This document shows, one piece after another, positions 27,018-35,186 of a stretch of 51,227 bases of DNA (within the stretch, counting starts at the first letter, position 1; each line of letters starts with the position of its first letter). Source of the stretch: Granulicella sp. Its GTDB lineage: Bacteria; Acidobacteriota; Terriglobia; Terriglobales; Acidobacteriaceae. Below the pieces are notes generated by a model that did no database searches, was not told the origin of the DNA, and saw nothing but the letters and a program-made list of their open reading frames with translations. The stretch lies in the NCBI GenBank assembly GCA_025357875.1, contig JANYLK010000166.1, forward strand, positions 1 to 51,227. Direction: 5' to 3'. A program made the translations under genes and the position numbers.

Positions 27018-28187
27018 ATGCACATCCCTGCAATCCAAGCCGCCCTCCGCGATGCCGACCTCGACGGATGGCTCTTCTATGATCATCACCACCGCGATCC
27101 CCTCGCCTACAGCATCCTCTCTCTCAACCCGCAAATGCACGTCACCCGCCGCTGGTTCTATTTCGTGCCTGCCAACGGCGAGCCGCAAAAATTAGTCCAC
27201 CGCATCGAGTCTGGCCGCCTCGACACCCTCCCCGGAACCCGCGCCGAATACTCCTCCTGGCAGGAGCTCGAATCCCGACTCGAAGCCATGCTCAGCGGCC
27301 ACACTCGCCTCGCCATGCAGTACTCTCCGCGCAACGCGATCATGTACGTCTCCATGGTCGACGCCGGCACCATCGAAATGCTGCGCGAGATGGGCAAAGA
27401 AATCGTCAGCTCAGCCGACCTCGTCAGTCAGTTCGAAGCCGTGCTCACCGAACCGCAAATCCGCACCCACTACGCCGCTCAGGAAAAAATTGACCGCCTT
27501 CTTGCCGAAGGCTGGAAAGAAATGGGTCACCGTGCTCGCACCGCTTCCACCGACGAACACAGCATGGTCCGGTGGCTCAGCGAAGCCATGCGTCGCGAAG
27601 GCCTGGTCTGGGAACACGGCCCCAACGTCTCCTGCGGCCCCAACTCCGCAGACTCGCACTACGAACCCACCTCCGAAAACTCAAGCCCCATCCGCCCCGG
27701 AGACTTCGTTCTCATCGACATCTGGGGCAAGCTTGACCAGCCCACGGCCGTCTACTACGACATCACCTGGACCGGCGTAGTCACCCGCCCACCCACAGAG
27801 CGCGAGCAGACCATCTTCACCACCGTCCGCGACGCCCGCGACGCCGCAATCACCACCTTACAATCCGCCTACTCCGCGCAACAGTCCATCGCAGGATGGC
27901 AAGCCGATGACGCTGCGCGCAAGGTAATCTTCGACGCCGGATTTGGCGAAGCGTTCACCCACCGCACAGGCCACAACATCGGCTCCGAAATCCACGGTGC
28001 CGGCGCCCACCTCGACAACTTCGAGACCCACGACGTCCGCCTCATCCTCCCCCACACCTGCTTCTCCGTCGAACCCGGCCTCTATTTCCCCGGCGAATTC
28101 GGCGTCCGCAGCGAAATCAACATGATCACTACACCCATTGAGGCCACAGTGACCGGCTGTATTCAAACAGCCCTCGTCTCCATATAG
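27018..28187 (+). CDS. M24 family metallopeptidase (Xaa-Pro dipeptidase/aminopeptidase-like)
   Basis: A cytoplasmic pita-bread-fold peptidase of 389 residues. Metal ligands are visible in FVLIDIWGKL and VYYDITWTGVV (Asp residues), FTHRTGHNIGSEIHG (His) and CFSVEPGLYFPGEFGVRSE (two Glu). An N-terminal creatinase-like domain precedes them. The open frame extends 66 codons upstream to 26820, but that extension runs through the palindrome cluster and has no family resemblance, so the ATG at 27018 (MHIPAIQAALRDADLDGW) is taken as the start. That gives the usual length. No clear Shine-Dalgarno site precedes it. The substrate is probably dipeptides with proline, by family. Confidence 0.9.
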   Translation: MHIPAIQAALRDADLDGWLFYDHHHRDPLAYSILSLNPQMHVTRRWFYFVPANGEPQKLVHRIESGRLDTLPGTRAEYSSWQELESRLEAMLSGHTRLAMQYSPRNAIMYVSMVDAGTIEMLREMGKEIVSSADLVSQFEAVLTEPQIRTHYAAQEKIDRLLAEGWKEMGHRARTASTDEHSMVRWLSEAMRREGLVWEHGPNVSCGPNSADSHYEPTSENSSPIRPGDFVLIDIWGKLDQPTAVYYDITWTGVVTRPPTEREQTIFTTVRDARDAAITTLQSAYSAQQSIAGWQADDAARKVIFDAGFGEAFTHRTGHNIGSEIHGAGAHLDNFETHDVRLILPHTCFSVEPGLYFPGEFGVRSEINMITTPIEATVTGCIQTALVSI

Positions 28188-28198
28188 GCTCATCTCAG

Positions 28199-28274
28199 TA
28201 CTGCAGCTATGCTCAGCAACGACGAGGCAACGCTGACTGGAGCATCCTGCGGCCACGGGCCCGAAGCTGCAGTA
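28199..28274. repeat. Nested inverted repeat between convergent genes
   Basis: TACTGCAGCT (28199-28208) and AGCTGCAGTA (28265-28274) are perfect 10-bp arms. Inside them ATGCTC (28209-28214) pairs with GAGCAT (28240-28245), TCAGC with GCTGA, and a second small hairpin GGCC-ACG-GGCC follows. The fold is a 76-nt three-way junction. It has no tRNA T-loop sequence. It lies between the convergent M24 peptidase and methyltransferase-like genes, so it may be a bidirectional terminator, a REP-like element or a structured RNA. Confidence 0.45.
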
Positions 28275-28328
28275 TCGCTTTCGCGCCTCAGTTCGGTGAC
28301 GAGAAGCGTTCCTTATTGATCTTCGGCT

Positions 28329-28853
28329 TCAGTAAGCTTCGAATTTTTTCTTTAGCGCCTGCTCCTCCACACGGATCCTGAAGAAGATTGAGATCAGAAA
28401 AAGCGGTAATCCAACCGCCAACGTAATGAAGGCATGGAGCATGATCGTGAATCCAACGAGCTCGGGGATCATGTTGAGAAAATAATTCGGATGCTTGATC
28501 GCGCGGAAAATTGGGTGTACGACCAGCTTGTGACCGGGGGCTATGAGAACCTTGCCGCTCCAGAACGGTCCCAGCGTGCGCATCACCCAAATCAACGCCA
28601 TCGCTGAAAAAATATAAATAGCCAGGCCGATAGCTGCCACCCGGTCAAATTGCGCGTGACGGAGGGTGTCCCCCTCTATCAAAGCGCCAGCATATATCGC
28701 ACCCGTAGAAATCCAGACCGCAAGGGTGCTTCCGTACCCGTATTCCATCGCACCGTTGATCTTTAGACGCTTCTCATTGGTCGACGCAACATGCAACGTC
28801 CAGAGACGAAACATTGCGATCAACGCAACGATAATCACAAGCGAACGACTCAT
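28329..28853 (-). CDS. Isoprenylcysteine carboxyl methyltransferase-like membrane protein
   Basis: A 174-residue polytopic membrane protein with about five hydrophobic helices. The C-terminal half has GHKLVVHPIFRAIKHPNYFL, followed by an E-L-V-G segment and FRIRVEEQALKKKF, the arrangement of the ICMT/PEMT methyltransferase superfamily (SAM-binding His-Pro-x-Tyr and Glu-Glu). Bacterial members act on lipids or small hydrophobic molecules, and the substrate here is unknown. A very strong AGGAGG (28861-28866) lies 7 nt before the ATG. It is transcribed alone, converging on the M24 peptidase gene. Confidence 0.82.
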   Translation of the reverse strand: MSRSLVIIVALIAMFRLWTLHVASTNEKRLKINGAMEYGYGSTLAVWISTGAIYAGALIEGDTLRHAQFDRVAAIGLAIYIFSAMALIWVMRTLGPFWSGKVLIAPGHKLVVHPIFRAIKHPNYFLNMIPELVGFTIMLHAFITLAVGLPLFLISIFFRIRVEEQALKKKFEAY

Positions 28854-28866
28854 GCAAAAACCTCCT

Positions 28867-29151
28867 AATCAGTGTTAACGAAGCAGCAGACGTAATGTGT
28901 GGTGACACTAAGCAATGTAAGCCTGCGCCCACGTTTTTTCAAAAACAAAATTAGGGGGAGGCAGCACAACTCCTATCAAATAGATTTCCAGTTTGAACTC
29001 GGCTTTCGGGTGCCTCACCGAGTGGTTAGTACCACGGCGCATTTATATGATCAATCGTGCACGTCCGTGGCCTCTCTCCCTTGCTCCGTGCTCTCTTTGA
29101 TTCGTTTTCGCTCCGGGCCTCCACACCAACCGCCTGCTATCATTAAGGTCA
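28867..29151. other. Divergent intergenic region, nothing recognised
   Basis: This interval of nearly 300 bp separates the divergent methyltransferase-like and small-membrane-protein genes. It must hold both promoters, but no clear promoter pair, operator or RNA could be picked out by eye. Confidence 0.4.
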
Positions 29152-29586
29152 ATGGTAACGAAAGTAAACTACCCGCTCACCGCCGGCGACAAAGGTCTCA
29201 CCGAAATCTCCGCCACGGGCATCTCACCCACGCTTGCCCTCATTGCAGGCTGGCTCTTCCCCGGAGCGGGCCACCTCCTGCTCGGCAAATGGATCCGTGG
29301 ACTCCTCCTCGCGATCTCTATCGTCAGCATGTTCGCCATCGGCATCGCTCTGCAGGGAAAAGTCTACAGCCCTAACACCGGTGAGCCCCTCGACATGCTC
29401 GGATTCGCAGGCGACCTCGGCTCCGGCCTCTTTTATGGCCTCGCTCGCCTCTTCAGTTGGGGACAGGCGCCCGTCCTCGTCGCCGTCGCCGACTATGGCA
29501 CTAAATTCATCGTCGTTGCCGGCCTGCTCAACCTCGTCGCCGCAGTCGACGCCCATTCGCTCGCCAGCGGGAGAAAGCGCTCATGA
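29152..29586 (+). CDS. Small multi-pass membrane protein (possibly DUF6677 type)
   Basis: A 144-residue protein with three to four hydrophobic segments: SPTLALIAGWLFPGAGHLLL, GLLLAISIVSMFAIGIAL, LGSGLFYGLARLFSW and IVVAGLLNLVAAVDAH. The GWLFPGAGHLLLGKW start, with a Pro-Gly-x-Gly-His turn, resembles TM2-like domains and an acidobacterial family I associate with DUF6677; the function is not known. The ATG follows AAGG with a 4-nt gap. Its TGA overlaps the ATG of the next small gene by four bases, so the two are translationally coupled. Confidence 0.72.
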   Translation: MVTKVNYPLTAGDKGLTEISATGISPTLALIAGWLFPGAGHLLLGKWIRGLLLAISIVSMFAIGIALQGKVYSPNTGEPLDMLGFAGDLGSGLFYGLARLFSWGQAPVLVAVADYGTKFIVVAGLLNLVAAVDAHSLASGRKRS

Positions 29587-29759
29587 CCATCTCCCACTTC
29601 TCCGCGGTGCTACTCTTCGCCCTGTTCACATCGGTTGTCTTCGGTATCACTCAGCGCGCCGAACCAAAAATGATGATTCGCTTCGGAGCTCTCTGCTTCG
29701 TCCTCTTCGTCGGAGGCACCATCGCCGCAAGTTGGGCCATGTGGCTCATCAAGCACTGA
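29583..29759 (+). CDS. Small two-helix membrane protein, 58 residues
   Basis: An uninterrupted 58-codon frame starts at the ATG of an ATGA overlap with the preceding gene. The product has two hydrophobic helices, FSAVLLFALFTSVVFGI and FGALCFVLFVGGTIAASWAM, separated by a short basic/acidic loop (TQRAEPKMMIR). It is too short for routine gene callers, but the overlap, composition and hydrophobic pattern argue that it is real. I do not recognise the family; it is probably an inner-membrane partner of the upstream protein. Confidence 0.68.
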   Translation: MTISHFSAVLLFALFTSVVFGITQRAEPKMMIRFGALCFVLFVGGTIAASWAMWLIKH

Positions 29760-29878
29760 TCTGCGGAATTCCACCGCAATTCACGTTCGTGTATTGCGCA
29801 GACCGTCTTTCGCAACCCACGCGAATGATCATTAGGCAAATCAAGTCGCAACCCTGAGCCTCACGGTGCCCAGTACAG

Positions 29879-30967
29879 CTACCGCACGACCGCGCCCGGC
29901 AGCCGATCGCGGTCCTCAGACCAGTGATCGACGATGGAATCGACGACAACATGGCCGACACGGTAGGCGGTATCGAGCGAGGGTAGATAGGCGCTGTAGT
30001 GTCCAATCTTGGTTTCGGCAATTGACTCGGCAGCAGTGAGTCCGGTGCGCGGCACGTCGAAGTTGCTGGCCGTGCGCAAAATAAGCACGCGGCTGAGGTT
30101 GACCTTATGCGCTTTGCTGAGGAAGGTGAGCGACTGCATCGTGCCGGTGTCCTCCATGCCGCAGATCGCGTAGGTGCCCTGACCGCCAGTCATGTATTTC
30201 ACCCAGTCGCGCGCCCACTGGTTCATCAGCTTGCCGTGCCAGAATGTGCTGGCGGAGAGGTTGTCGCCCCTGAGCACAAACGGAGGGCGATGTGCCGTTT
30301 CTCCTTCAAACTGCATGCGAAGAGCTTTCAGTTGCGGAGAGTCGGGAAGCGCTACGTCTTTGGTCAGCGCGAACGCCCAGTCGACGAGCGCAGGCTCGAG
30401 GCGATACGCAACGTTGTTTTCAGGTGTCAATGGCTGCTCGTAAGGGACAGACCTGCGGAGCGGAATGTAGCCAGTGGTCCAAAGAGCGCGCTGTTCAGCC
30501 GTGTCTTGCGGGATCTCGCGGGCATCGATCTCATATCCGAAGTCGCCATCAACAATCCAATCCGACCACACAGCCGAAGCCAGTGAACCCGCTGCCGGAT
30601 CCATGCCACCGATGCCGGCAACAAGAAAATATGCGTGGGTGAGGTCGAATCGCGGGTCTAGGCCAAGTGCCATGACCGAGGCCGCGGCTCGAGCCGTGCC
30701 GACGCCGGTCAGCAAGCCAAGGACCCCGTTGTGCGAATTCATGCGCAGATTGTGATAGCCCTGTGGGAAAGGCACGATGGTATCGAGGTGCTCGCGCTCA
30801 ACCCAGTATTGATACTCGCCGGGGACGTCTCCGGTATCCGCGCCCGCCTCGAACATGTTGATGACAACCACCCTGATCTCGATGGCCTTCACCGGGGTCG
30901 AAGTCTGGGCGTTTGTCGGAGCGCAGACAAGGTTAGCCATCAGGAGAAGAGCAAAAATAGCACACAT
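29879..30967 (-). CDS. Exported purine nucleoside permease (NUP family)-like protein
   Basis: A 362-residue secreted protein resembling the NUP family named after fungal purine nucleoside permease, which shares features with nucleoside phosphorylases. A signal peptide covers residues 1-21 (MCAIFALLLMANLVCAPTNA). The body contains VVVINMFEAGADTGDVPGEY, LLTGVGTARAAASVMALGLD, YFLVAGIGGMDPAAGSLAS, YAICGMEDTGTMQSL and LRTASNFDVPRTGLTAAES. The open frame extends to 31120, but this would overlap the divergent GNAT gene and bury the signal peptide, so the ATG at 30967 is used. The biochemical role in bacteria is not settled. Confidence 0.85.
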   Translation of the reverse strand: MCAIFALLLMANLVCAPTNAQTSTPVKAIEIRVVVINMFEAGADTGDVPGEYQYWVEREHLDTIVPFPQGYHNLRMNSHNGVLGLLTGVGTARAAASVMALGLDPRFDLTHAYFLVAGIGGMDPAAGSLASAVWSDWIVDGDFGYEIDAREIPQDTAEQRALWTTGYIPLRRSVPYEQPLTPENNVAYRLEPALVDWAFALTKDVALPDSPQLKALRMQFEGETAHRPPFVLRGDNLSASTFWHGKLMNQWARDWVKYMTGGQGTYAICGMEDTGTMQSLTFLSKAHKVNLSRVLILRTASNFDVPRTGLTAAESIAETKIGHYSAYLPSLDTAYRVGHVVVDSIVDHWSEDRDRLPGAVVR

Positions 30968-31009
30968 AAGGAATGGTACATCTGTAAGGGATCTAACTTC
31001 GAGGGACTG

Positions 31010-31456
31010 ATGGTTGACGTGGCGCTGCGGGAGTATCGGCCTGGGGATTGGGTGGCTATGTATGCGCTCGATGTAGAGTGCTTCCAGCCGGCATTTCGAT
31101 TCAGCCGTAGAGCAATGCATACGTTTGCCAAAGCTCCTGGTGCAATCACCGTGCTCGCGGAGGCCGATGACGTTCTTGCGGGATTTTGTATCGTGCAGAT
31201 TGAGAATCAGATTGGATATGTCGTTACGCTGGACGTTGCAACTGCGTGGCGCCGAGACGGCTTAGCGCACCGCTTAATGGCAGGGATCGAAACGAGGGTG
31301 CAAACCGCCGGTATCATGGCCATGGCACTCCATGTACATACCCGAAATACCGCTGCAGTGCGCTTTTACGAAGGGATTGGATACACCCGGACCGGAAGGG
31401 CCGAGGGGTTTTATGGGCGGGGACTAAATGCCTTCATGTATGTCAAAACTTTTTAA
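31010..31456 (+). CDS. GNAT family N-acetyltransferase
   Basis: A 148-residue acetyl-CoA-dependent acetyltransferase with RimI-like motifs. VTLDVATAWRRDGLAHRLMA is the acetyl-CoA pyrophosphate loop (R-R-x-G-L/A), followed by LHVHTRNTAAVRFYEGIGY and YYGRG-like FYGRGLNAFMYVK. The ATG at 31010 is preferred, with GAGGG 4 nt upstream; the open frame extends 93 codons further back across the start of the divergent nucleoside-permease gene and is not credible there. The substrate could be an N-terminal amine of a protein or a small amine. The gap to the divergent neighbour is only 42 bp. Confidence 0.85.
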   Translation: MVDVALREYRPGDWVAMYALDVECFQPAFRFSRRAMHTFAKAPGAITVLAEADDVLAGFCIVQIENQIGYVVTLDVATAWRRDGLAHRLMAGIETRVQTAGIMAMALHVHTRNTAAVRFYEGIGYTRTGRAEGFYGRGLNAFMYVKTF

Positions 31457-31532
31457 TACTAGGCAGATGCAGCAATTCTCGGATACTATCTCTTATCTGG
31501 GCCACAAAGAAATTTTCGGTTGGAGGGATTAC

Positions 31533-33866
31533 GTGGCTAAATCACGATTCCTGGCCGTACCTCTGTTCCTATTGATGTCCTCTGGCTCAATGTCAGCGCA
31601 AACTCCGGCTTCGACGCCGGCTCAGACTCCCGCGAAGATCGACTTCGCCACCGACGTTCTGCCAATCCTGCGCGAAAACTGCGTGAGTTGCCACGGCCCG
31701 CTGAAGCAAAATGGGGGTATGCGACTGGACCGCAAGAGCTCCGTGCTGAAGGCTTTTGCACGACGCGTCGTGCCGGGCAGCAGCGCAAACAGCTTCCTCT
31801 ATCACAGAATCATGGGCCAGTATGGGAGCCAGATGCCTCCAGATGGCGCCTTAAAGGCAGACCAGATCGCATTGATCAAAGCGTGGATCGACCAGGGAGC
31901 TGACTGGCCCGACACTCTTGCTAACGAAATCGACCTGCCGCCGCCAAACTCCAAAGCCATTGCGATGGTGGAGCTTCTTCGAAACAACGAGTTGGTCAGC
32001 TTTATGAAGTCGGCCGTGGCTGAACCCGCGTTGCTCAACGCGCGAGGTCCGGACGGCTCTACTCCATTTATGTACGCAGTTCTCTACTCGAACGCGGCGA
32101 CTCTGGGCAAGCTTCTCGAGAAGGGAGCCGACCCAAACAAGCACAATGACGCGAATGCGACCGCCCTGATGTGGGCCGCAACGGACCTTGGAAAAACGCG
32201 AATTCTGGTGGAACACGGCGCGAACGTCAACGCAAAATCGGACGATCTGCGAACGCCGCTGATGATCGCCTCCCGTCACCCCGGTGGCGCGGCAATGGTC
32301 AAGCTGCTTCTCGAACATGGAGCCAATCCAAACCCCAGCGTCCGGCCTGAGACCGAATCTTCTCCCCTGATCGAAGCACTGACTGCGGGCGATCTGGACA
32401 TCGTCGAGTTGCTGCTGGCACATGGGGCTGACGCAAAGGCCGCTGGTCAAGCCGGACTTTCTTTGGCCGGATCGACCAATTGCCCGAAGTGTCTAGAACT
32501 TGTCGCTGCAAAAATCACCAGTAAAGATGTATTCACCGGATCGCTGCAGGACGTTGCCGTGTTCGGCGACGTCAAGTCAGTGCAACTCATGCTGGATCAT
32601 GGCGCCGACGCCAAAGCGTTCGACCCGCTCGGTCGTACCGCCCTGATGTATGCCGCCGTCTCGGACAATCTTCCGCTGGATGTGGTGAAGCTGCTGGTGG
32701 CCCACGGCGCAGACGTGAGCGCAAAAAACAAACACACTAACGCCGGCGATGAAGGCCTGACCGTGTTGGATATGGCCAAGCGCAATGGCAACACGCCGAT
32801 CGTCCAGTTTCTTGTGGAGTCCGGCGCTAAGGCCGGTGCAACGACGCCGATGGTGTTGACGCCGAGATTGAACAATGACATTCGCAGTTCAATTCAGGAC
32901 AGCATACCTCTACTGCAGCGGGCCGACGCCAGTTTTGTGAGAAATACCGGATGCGTCTCGTGTCACAACAACAGCCTGACGGCAATGACGATGGGCCTGG
33001 CGCGCAAGCGAGGATTCCACTTCGACGAACAGGCCGACTCCGCGCAGGTGCGAGCCAACGTAGAGGGGCTGGAGAAGCTCCGTGATCGTATGCACCAGGG
33101 TTTCCTGCTTGCTGTCGGGGATAACTTCAGCGAGGGTGTTCTGGCTTACATCCTGCTTGGGCTCAAAGCCGAGAACTACAAGGCCGACATAAATACAGAC
33201 GCCGCAGCTATGGACATTCTAGGGCGGCAGCAGCTTGATGGTGAGTGGTATGCTGCGACTGCCGACACGCGCCCGCCGCTTTGTCTGGACCACGTCGGAC
33301 AAACTGCGCTGTCGATGCGCGCCCTCCAGCTCTATGCACCCAGGACCGACCCTGCCGCGTATCGCAGATCAATTCAGCTTGCTGCGTTGTGGCTGGCGAA
33401 CGCACGGTCGTCCAACAATGATGATCGGGGCTGGCGCCTGGCGGGATTAGCGTGGGCGGGTACGAATAAGGCGGCAACTCAAAGCGCAATGAAAGAATTG
33501 CTGGCCACGCAGAAAGCTGATGGAAGTTGGTCCGACCTGCCTACGATGGACAGCACCGCCTATGCGACGGGAAAGAGTCTCGTCGCACTGCAAGTGGGCG
33601 GGCTTTCGACCTCCACTCCGGCTTACCAGCGCGGTGTCAAATGGCTCCTGAACAACCAGCAGAAGGATGGATCGTGGTACGTGCAGACCCGCGCACTTGC
33701 ATTCCAACCGTGGTTCGACGCAGGGTTTCCAGGCGCACACGACCAGTGGATCTCTGCCGCAGGCACCAATTGGGCGGCTATGGCCCTTACACTTGCGTTA
33801 CCGGAATCGAAAAATGTGACGGCATCGCACGAACCTGAGTCGATTGCCGGTCTACCTAAACAATAG
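31533..33866 (+). CDS. Cytochrome c / ankyrin / cyclase-toroid fusion protein, exported
   Basis: A 777-residue periplasmic protein with an unusual domain order. The GTG at 31533 is chosen because GGAGGG lies 5 nt upstream and it opens directly into a signal peptide (AKSRFLAVPLFLLMSSGSMS); the frame extends 35 codons further. A planctomycete-type cytochrome c domain has a heme c motif CVSCH at residues 50-54 and MPPDGALKADQIALIKAWI. About seven ankyrin repeats fill 170-440 (for example LLEKGADPNKHNDANATALM). A second CVSCH is at 474-478. The C-terminal third (about 555-770) is an alpha/alpha toroid with QKADGSWSD and QQKDGSWYV, as in squalene-hopene cyclase/prenyltransferase folds. It may be an electron-transfer scaffold; substrate unknown. 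Confidence 0.85.
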   Translation: MAKSRFLAVPLFLLMSSGSMSAQTPASTPAQTPAKIDFATDVLPILRENCVSCHGPLKQNGGMRLDRKSSVLKAFARRVVPGSSANSFLYHRIMGQYGSQMPPDGALKADQIALIKAWIDQGADWPDTLANEIDLPPPNSKAIAMVELLRNNELVSFMKSAVAEPALLNARGPDGSTPFMYAVLYSNAATLGKLLEKGADPNKHNDANATALMWAATDLGKTRILVEHGANVNAKSDDLRTPLMIASRHPGGAAMVKLLLEHGANPNPSVRPETESSPLIEALTAGDLDIVELLLAHGADAKAAGQAGLSLAGSTNCPKCLELVAAKITSKDVFTGSLQDVAVFGDVKSVQLMLDHGADAKAFDPLGRTALMYAAVSDNLPLDVVKLLVAHGADVSAKNKHTNAGDEGLTVLDMAKRNGNTPIVQFLVESGAKAGATTPMVLTPRLNNDIRSSIQDSIPLLQRADASFVRNTGCVSCHNNSLTAMTMGLARKRGFHFDEQADSAQVRANVEGLEKLRDRMHQGFLLAVGDNFSEGVLAYILLGLKAENYKADINTDAAAMDILGRQQLDGEWYAATADTRPPLCLDHVGQTALSMRALQLYAPRTDPAAYRRSIQLAALWLANARSSNNDDRGWRLAGLAWAGTNKAATQSAMKELLATQKADGSWSDLPTMDSTAYATGKSLVALQVGGLSTSTPAYQRGVKWLLNNQQKDGSWYVQTRALAFQPWFDAGFPGAHDQWISAAGTNWAAMALTLALPESKNVTASHEPESIAGLPKQ

Positions 33867-33870
33867 TGAG

Positions 33871-34248
33871 CTATTCGTAGTAGCGTGCGAAGCTGGTGTC
33901 GGTCTCGAAGATGGTACAGTCCTTGAGTCGCACGCGGCCCGAGGTCATCTCGTTGAGTTGCCGACTGGTCTCCTGGTAGAAGTAGCGTGCAAGATTTTCG
34001 GCCGACGGATTCAGCTCAGTGAAAGGCGCGAGGTCGTTGATCATCTGATGATCCAGGTAGTCGACGACCGGACGCAGCAACGTTTTGAGCAGCTTGAAGT
34101 CGAGTAATAATCCGGTATCGTCGAGTTCCGCGCCGGCTAGTGTCACCAGCACGCGATAGTTGTGCCCGTGTGGATTCTCACACTTGCCTTTGTAGTTGCG
34201 CAGGTAGTGGCCGGAGGAGAATCCCGCTTCTACAGTGACTTCAAACAT
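33871..34248 (-). CDS. queD: 6-carboxytetrahydropterin synthase
   Basis: QueD (6-pyruvoyl-tetrahydropterin synthase family) makes 6-carboxy-tetrahydropterin from dihydroneopterin triphosphate for queuosine and other 7-deazapurines. The 125-residue product has zinc ligands His14, His27 and His29 with the catalytic Cys23 in GKCENPHGHNY, plus LDHQMIND, NPSAENLARYFY and the late Glu in CTIFETDTSFARYYE. The length is normal. Other queuosine genes are not beside it. It converges on the cytochrome/ankyrin gene, with only 4 bp between the two stop codons. Confidence 0.93.
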   Translation of the reverse strand: MFEVTVEAGFSSGHYLRNYKGKCENPHGHNYRVLVTLAGAELDDTGLLLDFKLLKTLLRPVVDYLDHQMINDLAPFTELNPSAENLARYFYQETSRQLNEMTSGRVRLKDCTIFETDTSFARYYE

Positions 34249-34293
34249 GTGCGTCGGTTCCCTTCCTCTTCATTGTATCGTCGCCCTTAGTCC

Positions 34294-34533
34294 CTACCGT
34301 CTTCGTCGACTCGCGTCCTCGCTGCGCCGCTCGGCCTGTTCGAATAGCGAGGAAAGAATTCCCGCAAGCGCAACCACAAGCGCAATAAGGAACAGCACCA
34401 GTCCCATGGTCCTCCACAACGAAGCATCACCGGGCGACCCGGGCTGTTGGGCGATATTGGTGTAGGCGACACCGCACGAGATCAGCGCGAACAGCGTGAG
34501 CGATGCGGCGAGAATGTAAAGATTGCGTCCCAT
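34294..34533 (-). CDS. Small two-helix membrane protein, 79 residues
   Basis: A 79-residue protein of unknown function with two hydrophobic helices (YILAASLTLFALISCGVAY and MGLVLFLIALVVALAGILSS), a short polar loop between them and a strongly charged tail (EQAERRSEDASRRRR). The ATG at 34533 (MGRNLYILAAS) gives a compact protein; the frame extends 36 codons upstream through a less hydrophobic, unlikely segment. It lies 45 bp upstream of queD on the same strand and could be co-transcribed. Confidence 0.6.
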   Translation of the reverse strand: MGRNLYILAASLTLFALISCGVAYTNIAQQPGSPGDASLWRTMGLVLFLIALVVALAGILSSLFEQAERRSEDASRRRR

Positions 34534-34708
34534 TGGTATTGGATCTAAAAACCAGAATACGGCAAACAGGCGCTGCTGATAGCACTTGAGAACATCGTCC
34601 ATTGAAGACGGTGCGTCCGAGCAGACGAAGGCACCGTGCAATTAGTGACAACAAGCACCCAGCGCAGAGTGACACTAGGCGGTTTGGATGGGCGATGGCC
34701 GTGCAATA

Positions 34709-34727
34709 TATATCGTAATACGATATA
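34709..34727. promoter_or_regulatory. Perfect 19-bp palindromic operator candidate before MarR gene
   Basis: TATATCGTA-A-TACGATATA is a perfect 9-bp inverted repeat around a single A. It ends 12 bp before the marR start codon and would overlap a promoter or leader there. Self-regulating MarR and PadR family repressors commonly bind palindromes of about this size, so autoregulation of the marR-clc operon is the simplest reading (inference). Confidence 0.65.
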
Positions 34728-34739
34728 ATAATTGTTATT

Positions 34740-35186
34740 ATGAAGTCGCCAGCAACCCAAGACCGTAAAAGGCTACAAACCCTCTCCGAGTTCCGCTATT
34801 CCCTCCGGCAATTCCTGCTTTTTAGTGAGCAGCGGGCAGACCAGGCCGGGCTTCATCCACAGCAGCACCAGCTGCTCCTCCACATAGCGGGCGCGCCGGA
34901 TGGCGTCGAGACAACTGTATCCTACGCAGCTGCGAGGCTCGGGCTGCGACACCATAGCGTTGTGGAGTTAAGCAAGCGCTGCGAAGAGGCCGGCCTGTTG
35001 ATTCGCGTGCCCCATTCGGAGGATAGGCGTCGGGTGGTGCTTGAAGTGACCGCAATGGGAGAACGGGTGCTCAGAGTCTTATCCAATGATCATGAGCGCG
35101 AACTAGGAGAGCTTTTACCTCGACTGATCGAATCCCTGCGTCTCATCGAAAACTCTCGCAAGCAGAAGATTGGACAGCAACGATGA
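34740..35186 (+). CDS. MarR family transcriptional regulator
   Basis: A 148-residue winged-helix DNA-binding protein. The pattern fits MarR: an N-terminal helix, QHQLLLHIAGAP, the recognition region VSYAAARLGLRHHSVVELSK, and the wing RVPHSEDRRRVVLEVTAMG with the typical D-x-R residues. It would act as a dimeric repressor in the cytoplasm. A perfect palindrome lies 12 bp upstream. No Shine-Dalgarno site is visible, and the transcript may be leaderless or nearly so. Its stop codon overlaps the start of the ClC gene by four bases (ATGA), so it probably controls that channel. Confidence 0.9.
   Translation: MKSPATQDRKRLQTLSEFRYSLRQFLLFSEQRADQAGLHPQQHQLLLHIAGAPDGVETTVSYAAARLGLRHHSVVELSKRCEEAGLLIRVPHSEDRRRVVLEVTAMGERVLRVLSNDHERELGELLPRLIESLRLIENSRKQKIGQQR

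Noticed and set aside
28199..28274. Possible tRNA gene because of length and paired ends
   Set aside because: Outer arms are 10 bp, there is no GTTCRANNC T-loop or anticodon arm on either strand, and no acceptor-stem pattern.
30731..31009. 93-codon upstream extension of the GNAT protein
   Set aside because: It overlaps the opposite-strand gene; the ATG at 31010 has GAGGG at proper spacing and begins the conserved fold.
30968..31120. 51-codon N-terminal extension of the nucleoside-permease-like protein
   Set aside because: It overlaps the start of the divergent GNAT gene and would bury a good signal peptide that begins at 30967.
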